64,000 nucleotides of DNA from Niastella sp. OAS944 (GCA_024809215.1 JANUBW010000002.1:186001-250000); one strand, 5' to 3'; shown: positions 1-8,888, numbered from the stretch's first letter. The notes: generated by a model not told the origin, from the sequence alone. A program made the numbers and translations.

Positions 1-130
1 AGGTTTTAATTGCGTAAGGTCATCAATATATTTCGATGTATTTTTCTCGTAAAAAGCTATGGGCTGCTCCATAATGAATATTGTGGGTATAATGATTTTT
101 CGGTATGCAAGATAGGTAAGTTAAGTCGAG
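1..130. other. window edge, no gene seen
   Basis: The first 130 bases hold no convincing coding sequence, RNA gene or hairpin on either strand. They are AT-rich and lead into the repeat arrays upstream of the first gene. They may be the tail or promoter region of a gene outside the window. Confidence 0.4.
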
Positions 131-172
131 AATGGTGAATGGTGAGTGGTGAGTGGTGAGTGGTGAGTGGCC
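131..172. repeat. heptamer tandem repeat, AGTGGTG word
   Basis: Six consecutive seven-base units, two AATGGTG then three AGTGGTG and a final AGTGGCC. It lies in the spacer upstream of the metallo-hydrolase gene. It belongs to the set of degenerate period-7 spacer repeats found throughout the window. Confidence 0.9.
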
Positions 173-218
173 TCGCGAATGTTGAGATTAATGTCCGACC
201 TTGCGCCGCCCGAAATTT

Positions 219-297
<79 letters not shown>

Positions 298-365
298 CTG
301 CTTTATATAAATAATCCCAAATATTACGATGAGCACTCATGTATCAAATTACTCACAAACTTCAC

Positions 366-396
366 TTGTATTATACTGTTATAAACTTTAACTTTA
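366..396 (+). promoter_or_regulatory. Bacteroidota-type promoter candidate for the metallo-hydrolase gene
   Basis: A TTG at 366-368 is followed after 20 bases by TAACTTTA at 389-396. This resembles the Bacteroidota -33 TTTG / -7 TAnnTTTG arrangement. The -7 box ends 23 bases before the ATG at 420 and supports that start over the upstream ATG at 339, which lies before the promoter. Confidence 0.45.
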
Positions 397-419
397 GATT
401 AGTTAAACGGTTCTGTCAA

Positions 420-1835
420 ATGGAGTTTCAAATCTTATCCCATGCCGGTTTATTAATAAAAAATAAACCGGGAAAGTCATTAATATGTGATCCCTGGCTT
501 GTAGGAAGTAGCTATTGGCGATCGTGGTGGAATTATCCGCCCGTAAGTAAAGACCTCATCAATTCTCTTCAACCCGATTATATTTATCTCACCCATATTC
601 ACTGGGACCATTTTCATGGCGACTCTTTAAAACGCTTTCCGGCCAATATTCCCATCATTGTTCCCAAGGGGAATTACACGCGCATGAAAGACGATCTGTA
701 TTATCTGGGGTATAACAACATCATTGAATTAAAACATGGTGAGCGGTTCAGGATCGACGACAATTTCTATATTACCTCCTACCAGTTTTGGATGTTCCTC
801 GATAGCGCCCTGTTGATTGAATGTGATGGGGTGAAGCTGCTAAACCTGAACGATTCAAAACATATGGGTCTTACATTAAAGCAAATTACCCGTAAGCATC
901 GCCCCATAGATTTTGTATTCAGAAGCCATAGCTCGGCCAATGAACGGCTGTCGTATGAAATTGTTGATGAACCCGAAACACCGGTGGATGACTTAAACAG
1001 GTACATAAAAGAATTTGCACAAACTGCTCAGGCAACAGGCGCCAAATACGCCATTCCCTTTGCCAGCAACCATTGTCATTTACACAAAGACTCCTTTCAT
1101 TTCAACAAGTATATTCAACATCCGTTGCTGGTTGAAGGCTATTTTAAACAACACAACATACAATCGCCCATTGCCAAAGTTATGGTGTCGGGCGATAGCT
1201 GGTCGTCAGAAACGGGGTTTCGCATCAGCGAAAAAGACTGGTTCACCAACCGCGAAACATTACTGGCAGAATATTTACAACAACAAAGCGAAAGCCTTGA
1301 AAGGTTTTATGAACAGGAAGACAAAACCATTATCGACAAACAGGTAGTGATCGATTACTTTAAAAATTTTTCAGCCAGTTTACCCTTCTTCATAAGGCGT
1401 TACTTCAGGCATGTTCACTTTACTTATGTGCTTTCGGCAGGCGGGGCAACAAAATATATTTACGACATAAATATTCATACCGGCAGGGTAGTGGAGTTAC
1501 CGGCCAATACCAGGCTCGATCATGCCAATTACCCTATTCAAATACATACCACGGCGTTTATTTTTTTACGCGGTATCGAATTCAAAATATTCTCGCATAT
1601 GTGTATTGGCAAAAGGGTGTTCTACAAGGTTACCGCCTACCATAGAAAATACATGGAAGCCCTGAACCTGGCGTTCAATGGTTATGAATACGACCTGCTG
1701 CCCATGCGAAAAATATTTACCTGGCGCTCATTTGAAAGCTGGATGATGCGGTGGCGGGAAGTTGTTCTATACATCCAATTGGTAAGAGATAAAGTATTCT
1801 ATGGTAAGTTGGATTTCGAAAAATATTTGAAATAG
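420..1835 (+). CDS. MBL-fold metallo-hydrolase, CMP-Neu5Ac hydroxylase-like
   Basis: A 471-residue metallo-beta-lactamase-fold protein. The metal-binding signature HIHWDH is near residue 58 after an N-terminal strand segment beginning MEFQILSHAGLLI. Later landmarks are LNLNDSKHMG near residue 140, RSHSSANE, and FASNHCHLHKD, which resemble the UlaG/CMP-N-acetylneuraminate-hydroxylase branch of the fold. No Rieske domain is visible, so hydroxylase activity should not be assumed; the substrate is unknown. There is no signal peptide or membrane segment, so it is probably cytoplasmic. The start at 420 is preferred because a frame opening at 339 adds 27 non-conserved-looking residues and precedes a promoter-like box. 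The gene stands alone and converges on aspartate kinase. Confidence 0.8.
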   Translation: MEFQILSHAGLLIKNKPGKSLICDPWLVGSSYWRSWWNYPPVSKDLINSLQPDYIYLTHIHWDHFHGDSLKRFPANIPIIVPKGNYTRMKDDLYYLGYNNIIELKHGERFRIDDNFYITSYQFWMFLDSALLIECDGVKLLNLNDSKHMGLTLKQITRKHRPIDFVFRSHSSANERLSYEIVDEPETPVDDLNRYIKEFAQTAQATGAKYAIPFASNHCHLHKDSFHFNKYIQHPLLVEGYFKQHNIQSPIAKVMVSGDSWSSETGFRISEKDWFTNRETLLAEYLQQQSESLERFYEQEDKTIIDKQVVIDYFKNFSASLPFFIRRYFRHVHFTYVLSAGGATKYIYDINIHTGRVVELPANTRLDHANYPIQIHTTAFIFLRGIEFKIFSHMCIGKRVFYKVTAYHRKYMEALNLAFNGYEYDLLPMRKIFTWRSFESWMMRWREVVLYIQLVRDKVFYGKLDFEKYLK

Positions 1836-1841
1836 GTACCG

Positions 1842-1874
1842 GTTACCAGTTACCCGTTGCCGGTAACTGGTAAC
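1842..1874. terminator. inverted GTTACCA repeat between convergent genes
   Basis: GTTACCAGTTACC (1842-1854) is followed by a 7-base loop and its perfect reverse complement (1862-1874). It sits exactly between the stops of the metallo-hydrolase (+) and aspartate kinase (-). It is made of the heptamer spacer repeat and may act as a bidirectional terminator, although no strong T tract follows. Confidence 0.6.
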
Positions 1875-3136
1875 TATTTCAAAACAACCTGCACCGTCTC
1901 AGGCGTCTGTTGTAATAATTCAACCGTTTTCCCTGCTATCATCTTTTGTAATACTTCCTGAGTATAATGACGAATAGTAAGCAGCGTCAATCCTGTTTCT
2001 ACCTGAACATCGAAGATACCAGCGGCGGCAAGGGCCAGTTTTTCAATTTTTTCGGTTTGATTATCCAGGCAAACCTGAATGGTTACCGCACCTGTTTGCA
2101 TCAGGTTGGGTTTTATTTTGCTATCGGCCAACAGTTGGTACAGATCGGCAACCGGCTTTTCACCTACAAATGAAAAATCTAATGAATGCAGCTGAATCAA
2201 TGCCTGGTTTTGTTTCAACACAACGATCGGCGGCAGCCCTTTCAGGCTTTTTTTATGAATGACGGTACCGGGCAGCTCTTTATCTAAGAAACATTTTACA
2301 TACAGGGGAATGCCTTTATTCTGCAGCGGTTTTATTGTTTTGGGGTGAATAACCTGTGCGCCGTAATAAGCCATTTCAATTACTTCATCATAGTTCAGTT
2401 CACTCAGCAATTGGGCATCGGGAAACAATTTGGGGTCGGCATTCATCACACCTTCTACATCTTTCCAAATGTATTGTCCTTCGGCATTTAATAAATTGGC
2501 AAAAACAGCGGCGGTATAATCGCTGCCTTCACGGCCCAGGGTGGTGCTTTCCATTTCATCGGTAGACCCAATAAAGCCCTGCGTTATTATCACCTTGTGC
2601 TCTTTGAGCAGGGGCACCACTACATTTTCGGCTTTTCCACTGGAATAATGCCAGTCGATATTGGCATCCCGGAAATTATCGTCGGTGCGTATGATATCCC
2701 GTACATCAACCCAATGATTACTGAAACCTACCTCGTTCAAATAGGCGCTTACAATAACAGTAGATAATAATTCGCCAATACAAACCACCTGGTCGTAATA
2801 ATAATCGAATCCCTGTACAGGTTTATCGTGGAGCAACCATTCAACCTCGGTAAAAAAATCGGTCAGCCGATCGAGTGTTTCATTGAAATTTTTAACCAAC
2901 AGATATTTAGAAGTGGTAATGTGGGCATGTTTAATCGCTTCAAACAACTGCAGCGCTTCATCTTTCTTATTATCATAAAACGCTTCCACCACTTTTTCCA
3001 ACGCGTTGGTGGTTTTACCCATTGCCGAGATCACAATGAGCAATTCCTCACCCTGGTATGATTTTAATATATGAGCAACCTGTTGGATCCTTTCAGTACT
3101 GCTTACACTGGCGCCGCCGAATTTAAAAACTTTCAT
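1874..3136 (-). CDS. lysC: aspartate kinase (monofunctional)
   Basis: A 420-residue aspartokinase, catalysing ATP-dependent phosphorylation of aspartate, the first step toward lysine, threonine and methionine. The N-terminus carries the KFGGASV nucleotide-binding motif at residues 5-11, and the central substrate region shows GREGSDYTA near residue 205. The C-terminal 110 residues (after about 310) fit the regulatory ACT region. No homoserine dehydrogenase domain is fused, and the length is normal for a monofunctional enzyme. A TACTTTTG box (3176-3169 on this strand) lies about 32 bases before the ATG. The symbol is by function; Bacteroidota genomes often hold a second, fused ThrA-type enzyme that cannot be checked here. 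Confidence 0.93.
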   Translation of the reverse strand: MKVFKFGGASVSSTERIQQVAHILKSYQGEELLIVISAMGKTTNALEKVVEAFYDNKKDEALQLFEAIKHAHITTSKYLLVKNFNETLDRLTDFFTEVEWLLHDKPVQGFDYYYDQVVCIGELLSTVIVSAYLNEVGFSNHWVDVRDIIRTDDNFRDANIDWHYSSGKAENVVVPLLKEHKVIITQGFIGSTDEMESTTLGREGSDYTAAVFANLLNAEGQYIWKDVEGVMNADPKLFPDAQLLSELNYDEVIEMAYYGAQVIHPKTIKPLQNKGIPLYVKCFLDKELPGTVIHKKSLKGLPPIVVLKQNQALIQLHSLDFSFVGEKPVADLYQLLADSKIKPNLMQTGAVTIQVCLDNQTEKIEKLALAAAGIFDVQVETGLTLLTIRHYTQEVLQKMIAGKTVELLQQTPETVQVVLK

Positions 3137-3192
3137 TGTTTATGCTAGTTAAACTGGTTGATGGATTGCAAAAGTAGTAAAACTAGGAATGA

Positions 3193-3383
3193 GAAGTAGG
3201 AGGTAAGAAGTAAGAAGCAGAAATATAGGATTAGATGTAGTACATATACGAAGCGGCCATTTTAAAAAATTTATAAAAGTCAATTAACAGTTTACCTGGA
3301 AAGTACGAAGTGCTAAGTGCGAGGCAGGAAAAGAGTATGAAACCTGAAAATTCGGGTACTTCTTACGCCTTACTTCCTACTTC
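3193..3383. repeat. inverted heptamer repeats flanking a divergent promoter region
   Basis: The array GAAGTAGGAGGTAAGAAGTA... at 3193-3217 and an inverted copy at 3359-3383 match at about 22 of 25 positions. They flank the divergent start regions of aspartate kinase and fructose bisphosphatase. The same 20 bases recur at 7473. The right copy runs upstream of the chosen fbp start, so longer fbp reading frames there are repeat translation. Confidence 0.85.
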
Positions 3384-3447
3384 GTACATCAGTTTTCCCT
3401 ACCTTCGCCAGCTAACAACTGTTAACCAAAACAATGGATTGAAAGTT

Positions 3448-4461
3448 ATGACCACTATCAACAGAAATGTATTGACCCTTGACGAGTTTACCATTCAGCA
3501 GTTAAGGGATTTTCCCCATGCCACCGGTGAACTTAGCGGTTTGTTACGCGATATTGGACTGGCCGCTAAAAGGGTGAACGTAGAAGTTAACAAGGCCGGG
3601 CTTGTAGACATCCTTGGCGATGCAGGCTCCATTAACGTTCAGGGTGAGGACGTAAAAAAGCTCGACTTATTTGCCAATAACCAATTCACCGGGGTATTAC
3701 AACATGGCATAAGCTGCGCCGGTATTGCCAGTGAAGAGCTCGATGAATATGTAGCGTTTGATGATGCGGTAAGCAAAAATTCGAAGTACGTATGTTTATA
3801 CGATCCATTGGATGGTAGTGGTAATATTGATGTGAATGTATCTATTGGTACTATCTTCAGCGTATACCGCCGGGTAAGTGAAAAAGGCACCATTGCTTCA
3901 GAAAAAGATTTTTTACAGGCAGGTAAATACCAGGTGGCAGCAGGTTATATTGTATATGGAAGCTCTACCATGTTGGTGTATGCTACCCGCCGCGGCGTAA
4001 ATGGCTTTACCCTCGATCCTTCCATTGGGGAGTTTTGCTTAAGCCATCCCAATATAAAATGTCCTGAGTTTGGAAAGATATACTCAGTAAACCATGGTAA
4101 TTTCTTTCAGTACGAACAGCCTGTACAGAAATACATAAATATTTGTCAGAAGAAGAACAAAGATACCGGCGGCCCGTATACGCAACGTTATATAGGCAGC
4201 ATGGTGGCCGATGTGCACCGCAACCTTATCAAGGGCGGCATCTTCATGTATCCCGGTACTATTGATAAACCTAAAGGCAAACTGCGTTTGTTGTATGAGG
4301 CCAATCCTTTTGCATTTATTGCAGAAGTGGCTGGCGGTCGCGCTACCAATGGTAAAGAAAGGATCCTGGATGTTGTGCCAACCGAACTGCACCAACGTAC
4401 GCCACTTTTCATTGGCAGCAAAGGCATGATGGATGAGCTGGATGAATGCCTGAAACATTAA
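3448..4461 (+). CDS. fbp: fructose-1,6-bisphosphatase class I
   Basis: A 337-residue class I fructose-1,6-bisphosphatase, which hydrolyses fructose 1,6-bisphosphate to fructose 6-phosphate in gluconeogenesis. Signatures include the metal/phosphate motif [12 protein letters not shown] near residue 118, [14 protein letters not shown] near 245, and the family signature [12 protein letters not shown] near 275. The ATG at 3448 gives a protein starting [14 protein letters not shown], as expected for the family; frames from 3310 would add 46 residues that translate the upstream repeat. The length is typical. It is cytoplasmic, divergent from aspartate kinase, and followed by a repeat-built hairpin. 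Confidence 0.95.
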   Translation: MTTINRNVLTLDEFTIQQLRDFPHATGELSGLLRDIGLAAKRVNVEVNKAGLVDILGDAGSINVQGEDVKKLDLFANNQFTGVLQHGISCAGIASEELDEYVAFDDAVSKNSKYVCLYDPLDGSGNIDVNVSIGTIFSVYRRVSEKGTIASEKDFLQAGKYQVAAGYIVYGSSTMLVYATRRGVNGFTLDPSIGEFCLSHPNIKCPEFGKIYSVNHGNFFQYEQPVQKYINICQKKNKDTGGPYTQRYIGSMVADVHRNLIKGGIFMYPGTIDKPKGKLRLLYEANPFAFIAEVAGGRATNGKERILDVVPTELHQRTPLFIGSKGMMDELDECLKH

Positions 4462-4470
4462 ATACAGCAT

Positions 4471-4600
4471 AAAGCCAAAAGCTGAAAGCCGAAAGCAAAT
4501 ACAGTAGATGCTTCAGGCTTTCAGCTTTTTCTTTGAGCTTGCTGCCGTGTCTGCAGCTGTATTTCGCTTTTGGCTTTGAGCTTTTAGCCTTCAGCCTTTT
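4471..4600. terminator. AAAGCTG heptamer array forming a hairpin after fbp
   Basis: Units AAAGCCA, AAAGCTG, AAAGCCG, AAAGCAA run from 4471. AAAGCTGAAAGCC (4478-4490) pairs perfectly with GGCTTTCAGCTTT (4516-4528), which is followed by a T-rich stretch, and a second inverted copy lies at 4557-4600. It looks like a terminator for fbp built from spacer repeat. Confidence 0.65.
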
Positions 4601-4641
4601 TTCTGGTATAGAATTAGCATCTTGGGGATCAAAGCCATTAC

Positions 4642-5223
4642 ATGAAACGGGATATGTGTAGACTACTCAGTATTAATTCAATTTTCATTTGCATATTTTT
4701 AACAATAGTTGGTTGCGAATCTACAAAGTCATCCAGCTCAACGAATTCCAACACCAGCAAAGGCGGCAGCACATCCAAACCAACAACATCTACTGAAAAA
4801 AAGGTGATCGTAACACCTTCTACTCCAGTTGTTGAAGCCAACCTGGCGCCGGGTTTGGAGCGCGAGATCCTTAGCCTGGTAAATGATTACCGCAAAACAA
4901 AGAAGCTGGCGCCGTTGAGCACCAATGCCGCCATCGAATACCAGGCGCGCCGCCATAGTATGGATATGGGCACCCACCGTATTCCATTTGGGCACCAGGG
5001 TTTATCGTTTCGCATAAAATATATTCAGGAGAAAGTGCCCGGGGCTACCATTGTTGGCGAAAATGTGGCCTATGGTAATTTGTCGGCCAAGGCCGTTGTG
5101 AACGGCTGGATTAAAAGCGACGAACACCGCAAGAATATGGAAGGCAGTTATAAGTATACAGGTATTGGAGTGACCAGGAATATGCAGAATCAGCTGTACT
5201 TTACGCAGATCTTTGCGAAGTAA
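4642..5223 (+). CDS. CAP/SCP-domain lipoprotein
   Basis: A 193-residue exported protein. The N-terminus has a hydrophobic stretch ending in a lipobox-like IVGC (Cys near residue 25), then a Ser/Thr/Asn-rich linker to about residue 65. The C-terminal 120 residues match the CAP/SCP (PR-1-like) family, with the helix LVNDYRKTKKLAPLSTNAAIE, HSMDMG, GENVAYG, and a GWIKSDEHRKNM motif. Bacterial members are found outside the cytoplasm and their activity is mostly unknown. It is monocistronic in appearance, between fbp and an ABC ATPase. A second in-frame ATG at 4654 is an alternative start. Confidence 0.85.
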   Translation: MKRDMCRLLSINSIFICIFLTIVGCESTKSSSSTNSNTSKGGSTSKPTTSTEKKVIVTPSTPVVEANLAPGLEREILSLVNDYRKTKKLAPLSTNAAIEYQARRHSMDMGTHRIPFGHQGLSFRIKYIQEKVPGATIVGENVAYGNLSAKAVVNGWIKSDEHRKNMEGSYKYTGIGVTRNMQNQLYFTQIFAK

Positions 5224-5303
5224 GTTGACGGGTTAACATGTTGACAAGTTGACAAGGGAATACAGGTTAAAAAGTTGATAGAGGTGACAGAGTTGATAGA
5301 GGA
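5223..5303. repeat. period-8 repeat, GTTGACAA word
   Basis: A degenerate array of AAGTTGAC-like units follows the CAP gene, for example two adjacent GTTGACAA copies at 5240-5255, drifting to GTTGATAGA-like units. Closely related arrays recur at 6806-6841, 11421-11462 and 14532-14572. Confidence 0.8.
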
Positions 5304-5473
5304 AATACAAGCCGGTGCAGTGGGTGAAAAAGTAAGGAACCGCAGGCGACGAACAAAACCTGACACTTAGAACAAGGAACTAAGTTCTCAACCGGCCTAC
5401 CGGCAATCTTAATTCCGGCCCCGCAAAATCAACATTTCACGCTATCTTGTGGGCCAAATACAGGATAAGCCCA

Positions 5474-6235
5474 ATGAGTAAGGTGATCATTTCGGTAAAG
5501 GACCTCAAAAAGAATTACGGACAGTTCGAAGCAGTGAAAGGCATTAGTTTCGACGTTATTGAAGGCGAGATCTTCGGCCTGCTGGGCCCCAATGGCGCAG
5601 GCAAATCAACAACGCTTGAGATCATTGAGACCCTGCGCGAAAAAACATCAGGCGAAGTATATGTAAACGGGTTCAACCTCGATACAGAACCCAACTCCAT
5701 CAAACAGCTTATTGGCGTGCAATTGCAAACATCTGGTTTCTATCCCGGGCTGAACCTGGTAGAACTGATAGACCTGTTTGCCGGTTTATACAACCGTAAG
5801 GTAAATACCCGCGATCTGCTGAAAATGGTAAACCTCGAAGACAAGGCCAAAGCTAAATTCAAAGACCTTAGCGGCGGACAAAAACAACGCTTTTCAATAG
5901 CTACCACACTCATCAACGATCCCAGGATCATTTTCCTTGATGAACCTACTACCGGCCTCGATCCGCAAGCCCGCCGCAACCTGTGGGACCTTATTTTGAA
6001 CATCAGGGCAAAGGGTACCACCGTGATCATTACCACCCATTATATGGATGAAGCCGAGGTGTTGTGCGACCGTATTGCCATCATTGATTCAGGGAAGATC
6101 ATTGCATTGGAAACACCCGATAAACTGATCGACGACCTGGTGGCCACCGGTTTTGAACGGCCCAAAGAAGTAAAAAAAGCCAACCTCGAAGATGTGTTCA
6201 TCCATTTAACCGGGCATACACTACGCGAAGAGTAG
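5474..6235 (+). CDS. ABC transporter ATP-binding protein, DrrA/ABC-2 type
   Basis: A 253-residue ABC ATPase energising a membrane transporter. It shows Walker A GPNGAGKST near residue 39, the signature LSGGQKQRF near 135, Walker B IIFLDEPTTGLDP near 155, and the switch histidine in ITTHYMDEAE near 192. The short C-terminal extension ending in DVFIHLTGH is typical of ATPases that partner ABC-2 permeases. No permease gene lies on either side, so the partner must be elsewhere. ATG 5474 (MSKVIISVKDL) is preferred to an upstream ATG at 5447. A YfiT-like gene begins 45 bases downstream on the same strand. Confidence 0.92.
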   Translation: MSKVIISVKDLKKNYGQFEAVKGISFDVIEGEIFGLLGPNGAGKSTTLEIIETLREKTSGEVYVNGFNLDTEPNSIKQLIGVQLQTSGFYPGLNLVELIDLFAGLYNRKVNTRDLLKMVNLEDKAKAKFKDLSGGQKQRFSIATTLINDPRIIFLDEPTTGLDPQARRNLWDLILNIRAKGTTVIITTHYMDEAEVLCDRIAIIDSGKIIALETPDKLIDDLVATGFERPKEVKKANLEDVFIHLTGHTLREE

Positions 6236-6280
6236 TTGGTTTTTCATCAGCACATTAGCACATTACCAAATCAGCATATT

Positions 6281-6802
6281 ATGGATTTACGTTATCCCAT
6301 CGGTAAATATGAGCCACAGCCATTTTCTGACAAACAAAAACGCGAGTGGCTCCAAGACATTCAGTTCTTACCAGGCATGCTGGAATCGGCCATAGAAAAC
6401 CTGGACGAAAAACAACTGAACACGCCCTACCGCGAAGGCGGCTGGAATGTTAAACAGGTAGTGCATCATGTGGCCGACAGCCATATGAACGCTTATATTA
6501 GAATGAAACTGTGTTTAACAGAAAACAATCCTACCATTAAGCCTTATGAAGAAGGATTGTGGGCCGAGTTGAACGATGTAAAACAGGTACCCATCAATAT
6601 TTCCATTACGCTGTTATATGCTTTGCATACACGCTGGCATGCTGCTCTGTTGAATTTGCCTGCAGATGCCTGGAACCGCACAGTATTTCATCCTGCAAGC
6701 AAAAAAGAGATGTCTCTATACTACATGCTTGGTTCATATTCATGGCATGGCCGTCATCATGTGGCGCATATTACTTCATTAAGGGATAGAAATGGTTGGT
6801 AA
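6281..6802 (+). CDS. YfiT-like DinB-family metal-dependent protein
   Basis: A 173-residue protein of the DinB four-helix superfamily, YfiT branch, whose characterised members include putative metal-dependent hydrolases and bacillithiol transferases. Candidate metal ligands are the histidines in VKQVVHHVADSH near residue 65 and in WHGRHHVAHI near 158, matching the three-histidine pattern of the family. The start at 6281 gives MDLRYPIGKYEPQPF, usual for the family; a frame from 6236 only adds a spacer-derived leader. It may be cotranscribed with the ABC ATPase 45 bases upstream. The actual thiol cosubstrate is not inferable. Confidence 0.85.
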   Translation: MDLRYPIGKYEPQPFSDKQKREWLQDIQFLPGMLESAIENLDEKQLNTPYREGGWNVKQVVHHVADSHMNAYIRMKLCLTENNPTIKPYEEGLWAELNDVKQVPINISITLLYALHTRWHAALLNLPADAWNRTVFHPASKKEMSLYYMLGSYSWHGRHHVAHITSLRDRNGW

Positions 6803-6805
6803 TTA

Positions 6806-6841
6806 AGTTGACAAGTTAACAGGTTAACAAGTTGACAAGGG
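6806..6841. repeat. period-8 repeat, AAGTTGAC word
   Basis: Four 8-base units AAGTTGAC, AAGTTAAC, AGGTTAAC, AAGTTGAC follow the YfiT-like gene. The 15 bases ACAAGTTGACAAGGG are shared with the array after the CAP gene. Confidence 0.85.
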
Positions 6842-6888
6842 TCCTCTGTGCAGCACCCTAAATAATTGTTGGCCGATAAAAATAAATA

Positions 6889-7446
6889 ATGAGAGATTTA
6901 AAGTGGAAGACGATCAAGTCTGAATATTTGTTCAAAGACCTTTGGTTTACGGTAAGACAAGATACCTGCGAAAGACCCGATGGAAAAATTGTTACCCCAT
7001 ATTATGTATATGAATTCCCAACCTGGGTAACTGCTGTGGCTTTGACCGAAGATGGAAAAGTGATATTGGAACGACAATACCGTCATGGCCTGGGAGAAAC
7101 CAATTACGAAATTCCGGGTGGTTGTGTTGATGACACCGATAAAAACTATGAAGAAGCCATTGCCCGCGAATTACTTGAAGAAACCGGTTATTCATTTACA
7201 CATTACGAATACCTGGGTAAAACCAGCGCCAATCCTTCTACCAATAATAACTGGATGCATATGTACCTGGCAACCGGTGGTAAAAAAGTAAAAGAGCAGG
7301 AGTTTGATGATAATGAAGATATAGAGGTACACCTGGCCTCACTTGAAGAATTAAAACAAATGTTGCGTAATAACGAGATCATACAATCAATGCACGTTAC
7401 TGCTTTATTTTATGCATTGAGGAAGTTAGGAGAGATCACGTTTTAA
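6889..7446 (+). CDS. Nudix hydrolase
   Basis: A 185-residue Nudix hydrolase, probably an ADP-ribose/nucleoside-diphosphate-sugar pyrophosphatase type by length and the N-terminal beta domain. The Nudix box spans about residues 82-104 with GGCVDD then EEAIARELLEETGY; the catalytic REL-x-EE-x-G core is intact, but the spacing between the leading glycine and the REL core is one residue longer than the textbook box. No signal peptide. It is flanked by repeat arrays and converges on folC. The substrate is an inference from family resemblance only. Confidence 0.88.
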   Translation: MRDLKWKTIKSEYLFKDLWFTVRQDTCERPDGKIVTPYYVYEFPTWVTAVALTEDGKVILERQYRHGLGETNYEIPGGCVDDTDKNYEEAIARELLEETGYSFTHYEYLGKTSANPSTNNNWMHMYLATGGKKVKEQEFDDNEDIEVHLASLEELKQMLRNNEIIQSMHVTALFYALRKLGEITF

Positions 7447-7472
7447 TTGAGTATTAGTCTTTTTAAGGAATT

Positions 7473-7562
7473 GAAGTAGGAGGTAAGAAGTACGAGGTCT
7501 TAAGTAAAAAAAGAAAGCGCATTGCAAAATTAGCGAGCTTCTTACTTCATACTTCCTACTTC
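7473..7562. repeat. inverted GAAGTAG heptamer arrays between convergent genes
   Basis: The array at 7473-7497 shares its first 20 bases exactly with 3193-3212, and an inverted array lies at 7538-7562. The pair could fold into a roughly 25-bp imperfect stem between the Nudix gene and the folC stop. Confidence 0.85.
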
Positions 7563-7568
7563 TTATTT

Positions 7569-8858
7569 CTACAAGTTAACCTCACCAACTACAAATACAC
7601 TACCACACACTACTATTAAATCCTGCTTCCCCGCTTTACCAAGCGCCTGCTGTAAAGCCACATTCACATCGCCATACGAATGGCCATTCAAACCCAGCGC
7701 CTGCGCCCTTGCAGCCAGTTCGGTTTCGGGCAATGCACGCGGAATTTGTGCCCGGGTAAAATAATAGGTGGCTTCCTTTGGTAAAAGGGCCAGCACCTTT
7801 TCAACTTCTTTATCTTTTACCATACCTATCACAATATGCAAATGCTGATGATCGCTTAATTCAATTTGCGCGGTTATTTGCTTTATGCCATCCTCATTAT
7901 GGCCAACATCGAGCACTACAACCGGATTGGCATGAATAACTTCCCAACGGCCATGTAAACCGGTTAGCTTTTTTACCTGCCGCAAAGCATCATGTACATG
8001 GGCATCGGTTATTTTATAACCTGCTTTTTGTAAATGATGTATGGTCTCAAGAACAGTGATAAAATTCTTGGTTTGATAAAAACCGGGAAGATCTAAATGA
8101 TAAGTAGTACGCTCGTCAGAACCGGTTGGCGAAACCTGTAACACCAGCTGATGATGTTCGTATTTCCATTCTGCCACATAACGTTGTTTATCGGCAAATA
8201 CCAGCGGCGCCTGCTTTTCACTGGCCACTTTTTCGAACACCCCTTTTGTTTCGGCAGTTGTTTCTCCTACAATAACCGGCACCTGTTGTTTAATGATGCC
8301 TGCTTTTTCATAAGCAATATCCGGCAGGGTGTTGCCCAGCAGGTTCATATGGTCCCAGCCAATATTGGTAATAACAGCCACTTCAGGTGTAACAATGTTT
8401 GTTGAATCCAGTCTGCCGCCAAGCCCTGTTTCTATTACGGCAACATCTACCTGTTTATATACAAAGTAGTCGAATGCCATAGCTACGGTGATCTCAAAGA
8501 ACGAAGGTTCAATTTCGTCGATGGCGGGCTGAATGCGTTTTACAAAATCAACCACAAAATCTTTGTCTATCATTTCACCATCGACCCTGAAGCGCTCCCT
8601 GAAATCGCGCAAATGCGGCGATGTATACAAACCGGTTCTATAACCTGCCGTTTGCAGCACAGCCGCCAGCATATGGCTGGTGGAACCTTTACCATTGGTA
8701 CCGGCAATATGAACGGTCTTTATTTTTTTATGAGGGTTGTCTAAATATTCACAAAGCCTGAGCGTATTGCTGAGGTCTTTCTTATAGGCTGCTGCGCCTA
8801 TACGGCTGAACATGGGCAGCCTGGTAAACAGGTAATTGGTCGCTTGCTCGTAAGTCAT
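7569..8858 (-). CDS. folC: folylpolyglutamate synthase / dihydrofolate synthase
   Basis: A 429-residue Mur-ligase-family enzyme that adds glutamate to dihydropteroate or tetrahydrofolate. The ATP-binding loop HIAGTNGKGSTSHML is near residue 50, followed by TGLYTSPHL; GLGGRLDSTNI near 145 and ITNIGWDHMNLLG near 165 are typical of FolC. The C-terminal domain contains VVLDVGHNEDGI near 310. The length is normal. A perfect TAGCTTTG -7-like box (8883-8876 on this strand) ends 17 bases before the ATG, so folC can be transcribed separately from the TonB-like gene upstream, whose terminator overlaps this region. Confidence 0.95.
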   Translation of the reverse strand: MTYEQATNYLFTRLPMFSRIGAAAYKKDLSNTLRLCEYLDNPHKKIKTVHIAGTNGKGSTSHMLAAVLQTAGYRTGLYTSPHLRDFRERFRVDGEMIDKDFVVDFVKRIQPAIDEIEPSFFEITVAMAFDYFVYKQVDVAVIETGLGGRLDSTNIVTPEVAVITNIGWDHMNLLGNTLPDIAYEKAGIIKQQVPVIVGETTAETKGVFEKVASEKQAPLVFADKQRYVAEWKYEHHQLVLQVSPTGSDERTTYHLDLPGFYQTKNFITVLETIHHLQKAGYKITDAHVHDALRQVKKLTGLHGRWEVIHANPVVVLDVGHNEDGIKQITAQIELSDHQHLHIVIGMVKDKEVEKVLALLPKEATYYFTRAQIPRALPETELAARAQALGLNGHSYGDVNVALQQALGKAGKQDLIVVCGSVFVVGEVNL

Positions 8859-8875
8859 TGGAATAATTGGGGCGA

Positions 8876-8883
8876 CAAAGCTA
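8876..8883 (-). promoter_or_regulatory. -7 box candidate for folC
   Basis: TAGCTTTG on the minus strand exactly fits the TAnnTTTG Bacteroidota -7 consensus, 17 bases before the folC ATG. No convincing -33 TTTG is seen at the usual distance; that region is the arm of the upstream terminator. Confidence 0.4.
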
Positions 8884-8888
8884 AAAGA

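Noticed and set aside
4084..4470. A 128-residue frame opposite fbp
   Set aside because: It overlaps the conserved fructose bisphosphatase motifs on the plus strand; no motif or signal is seen on the minus strand.
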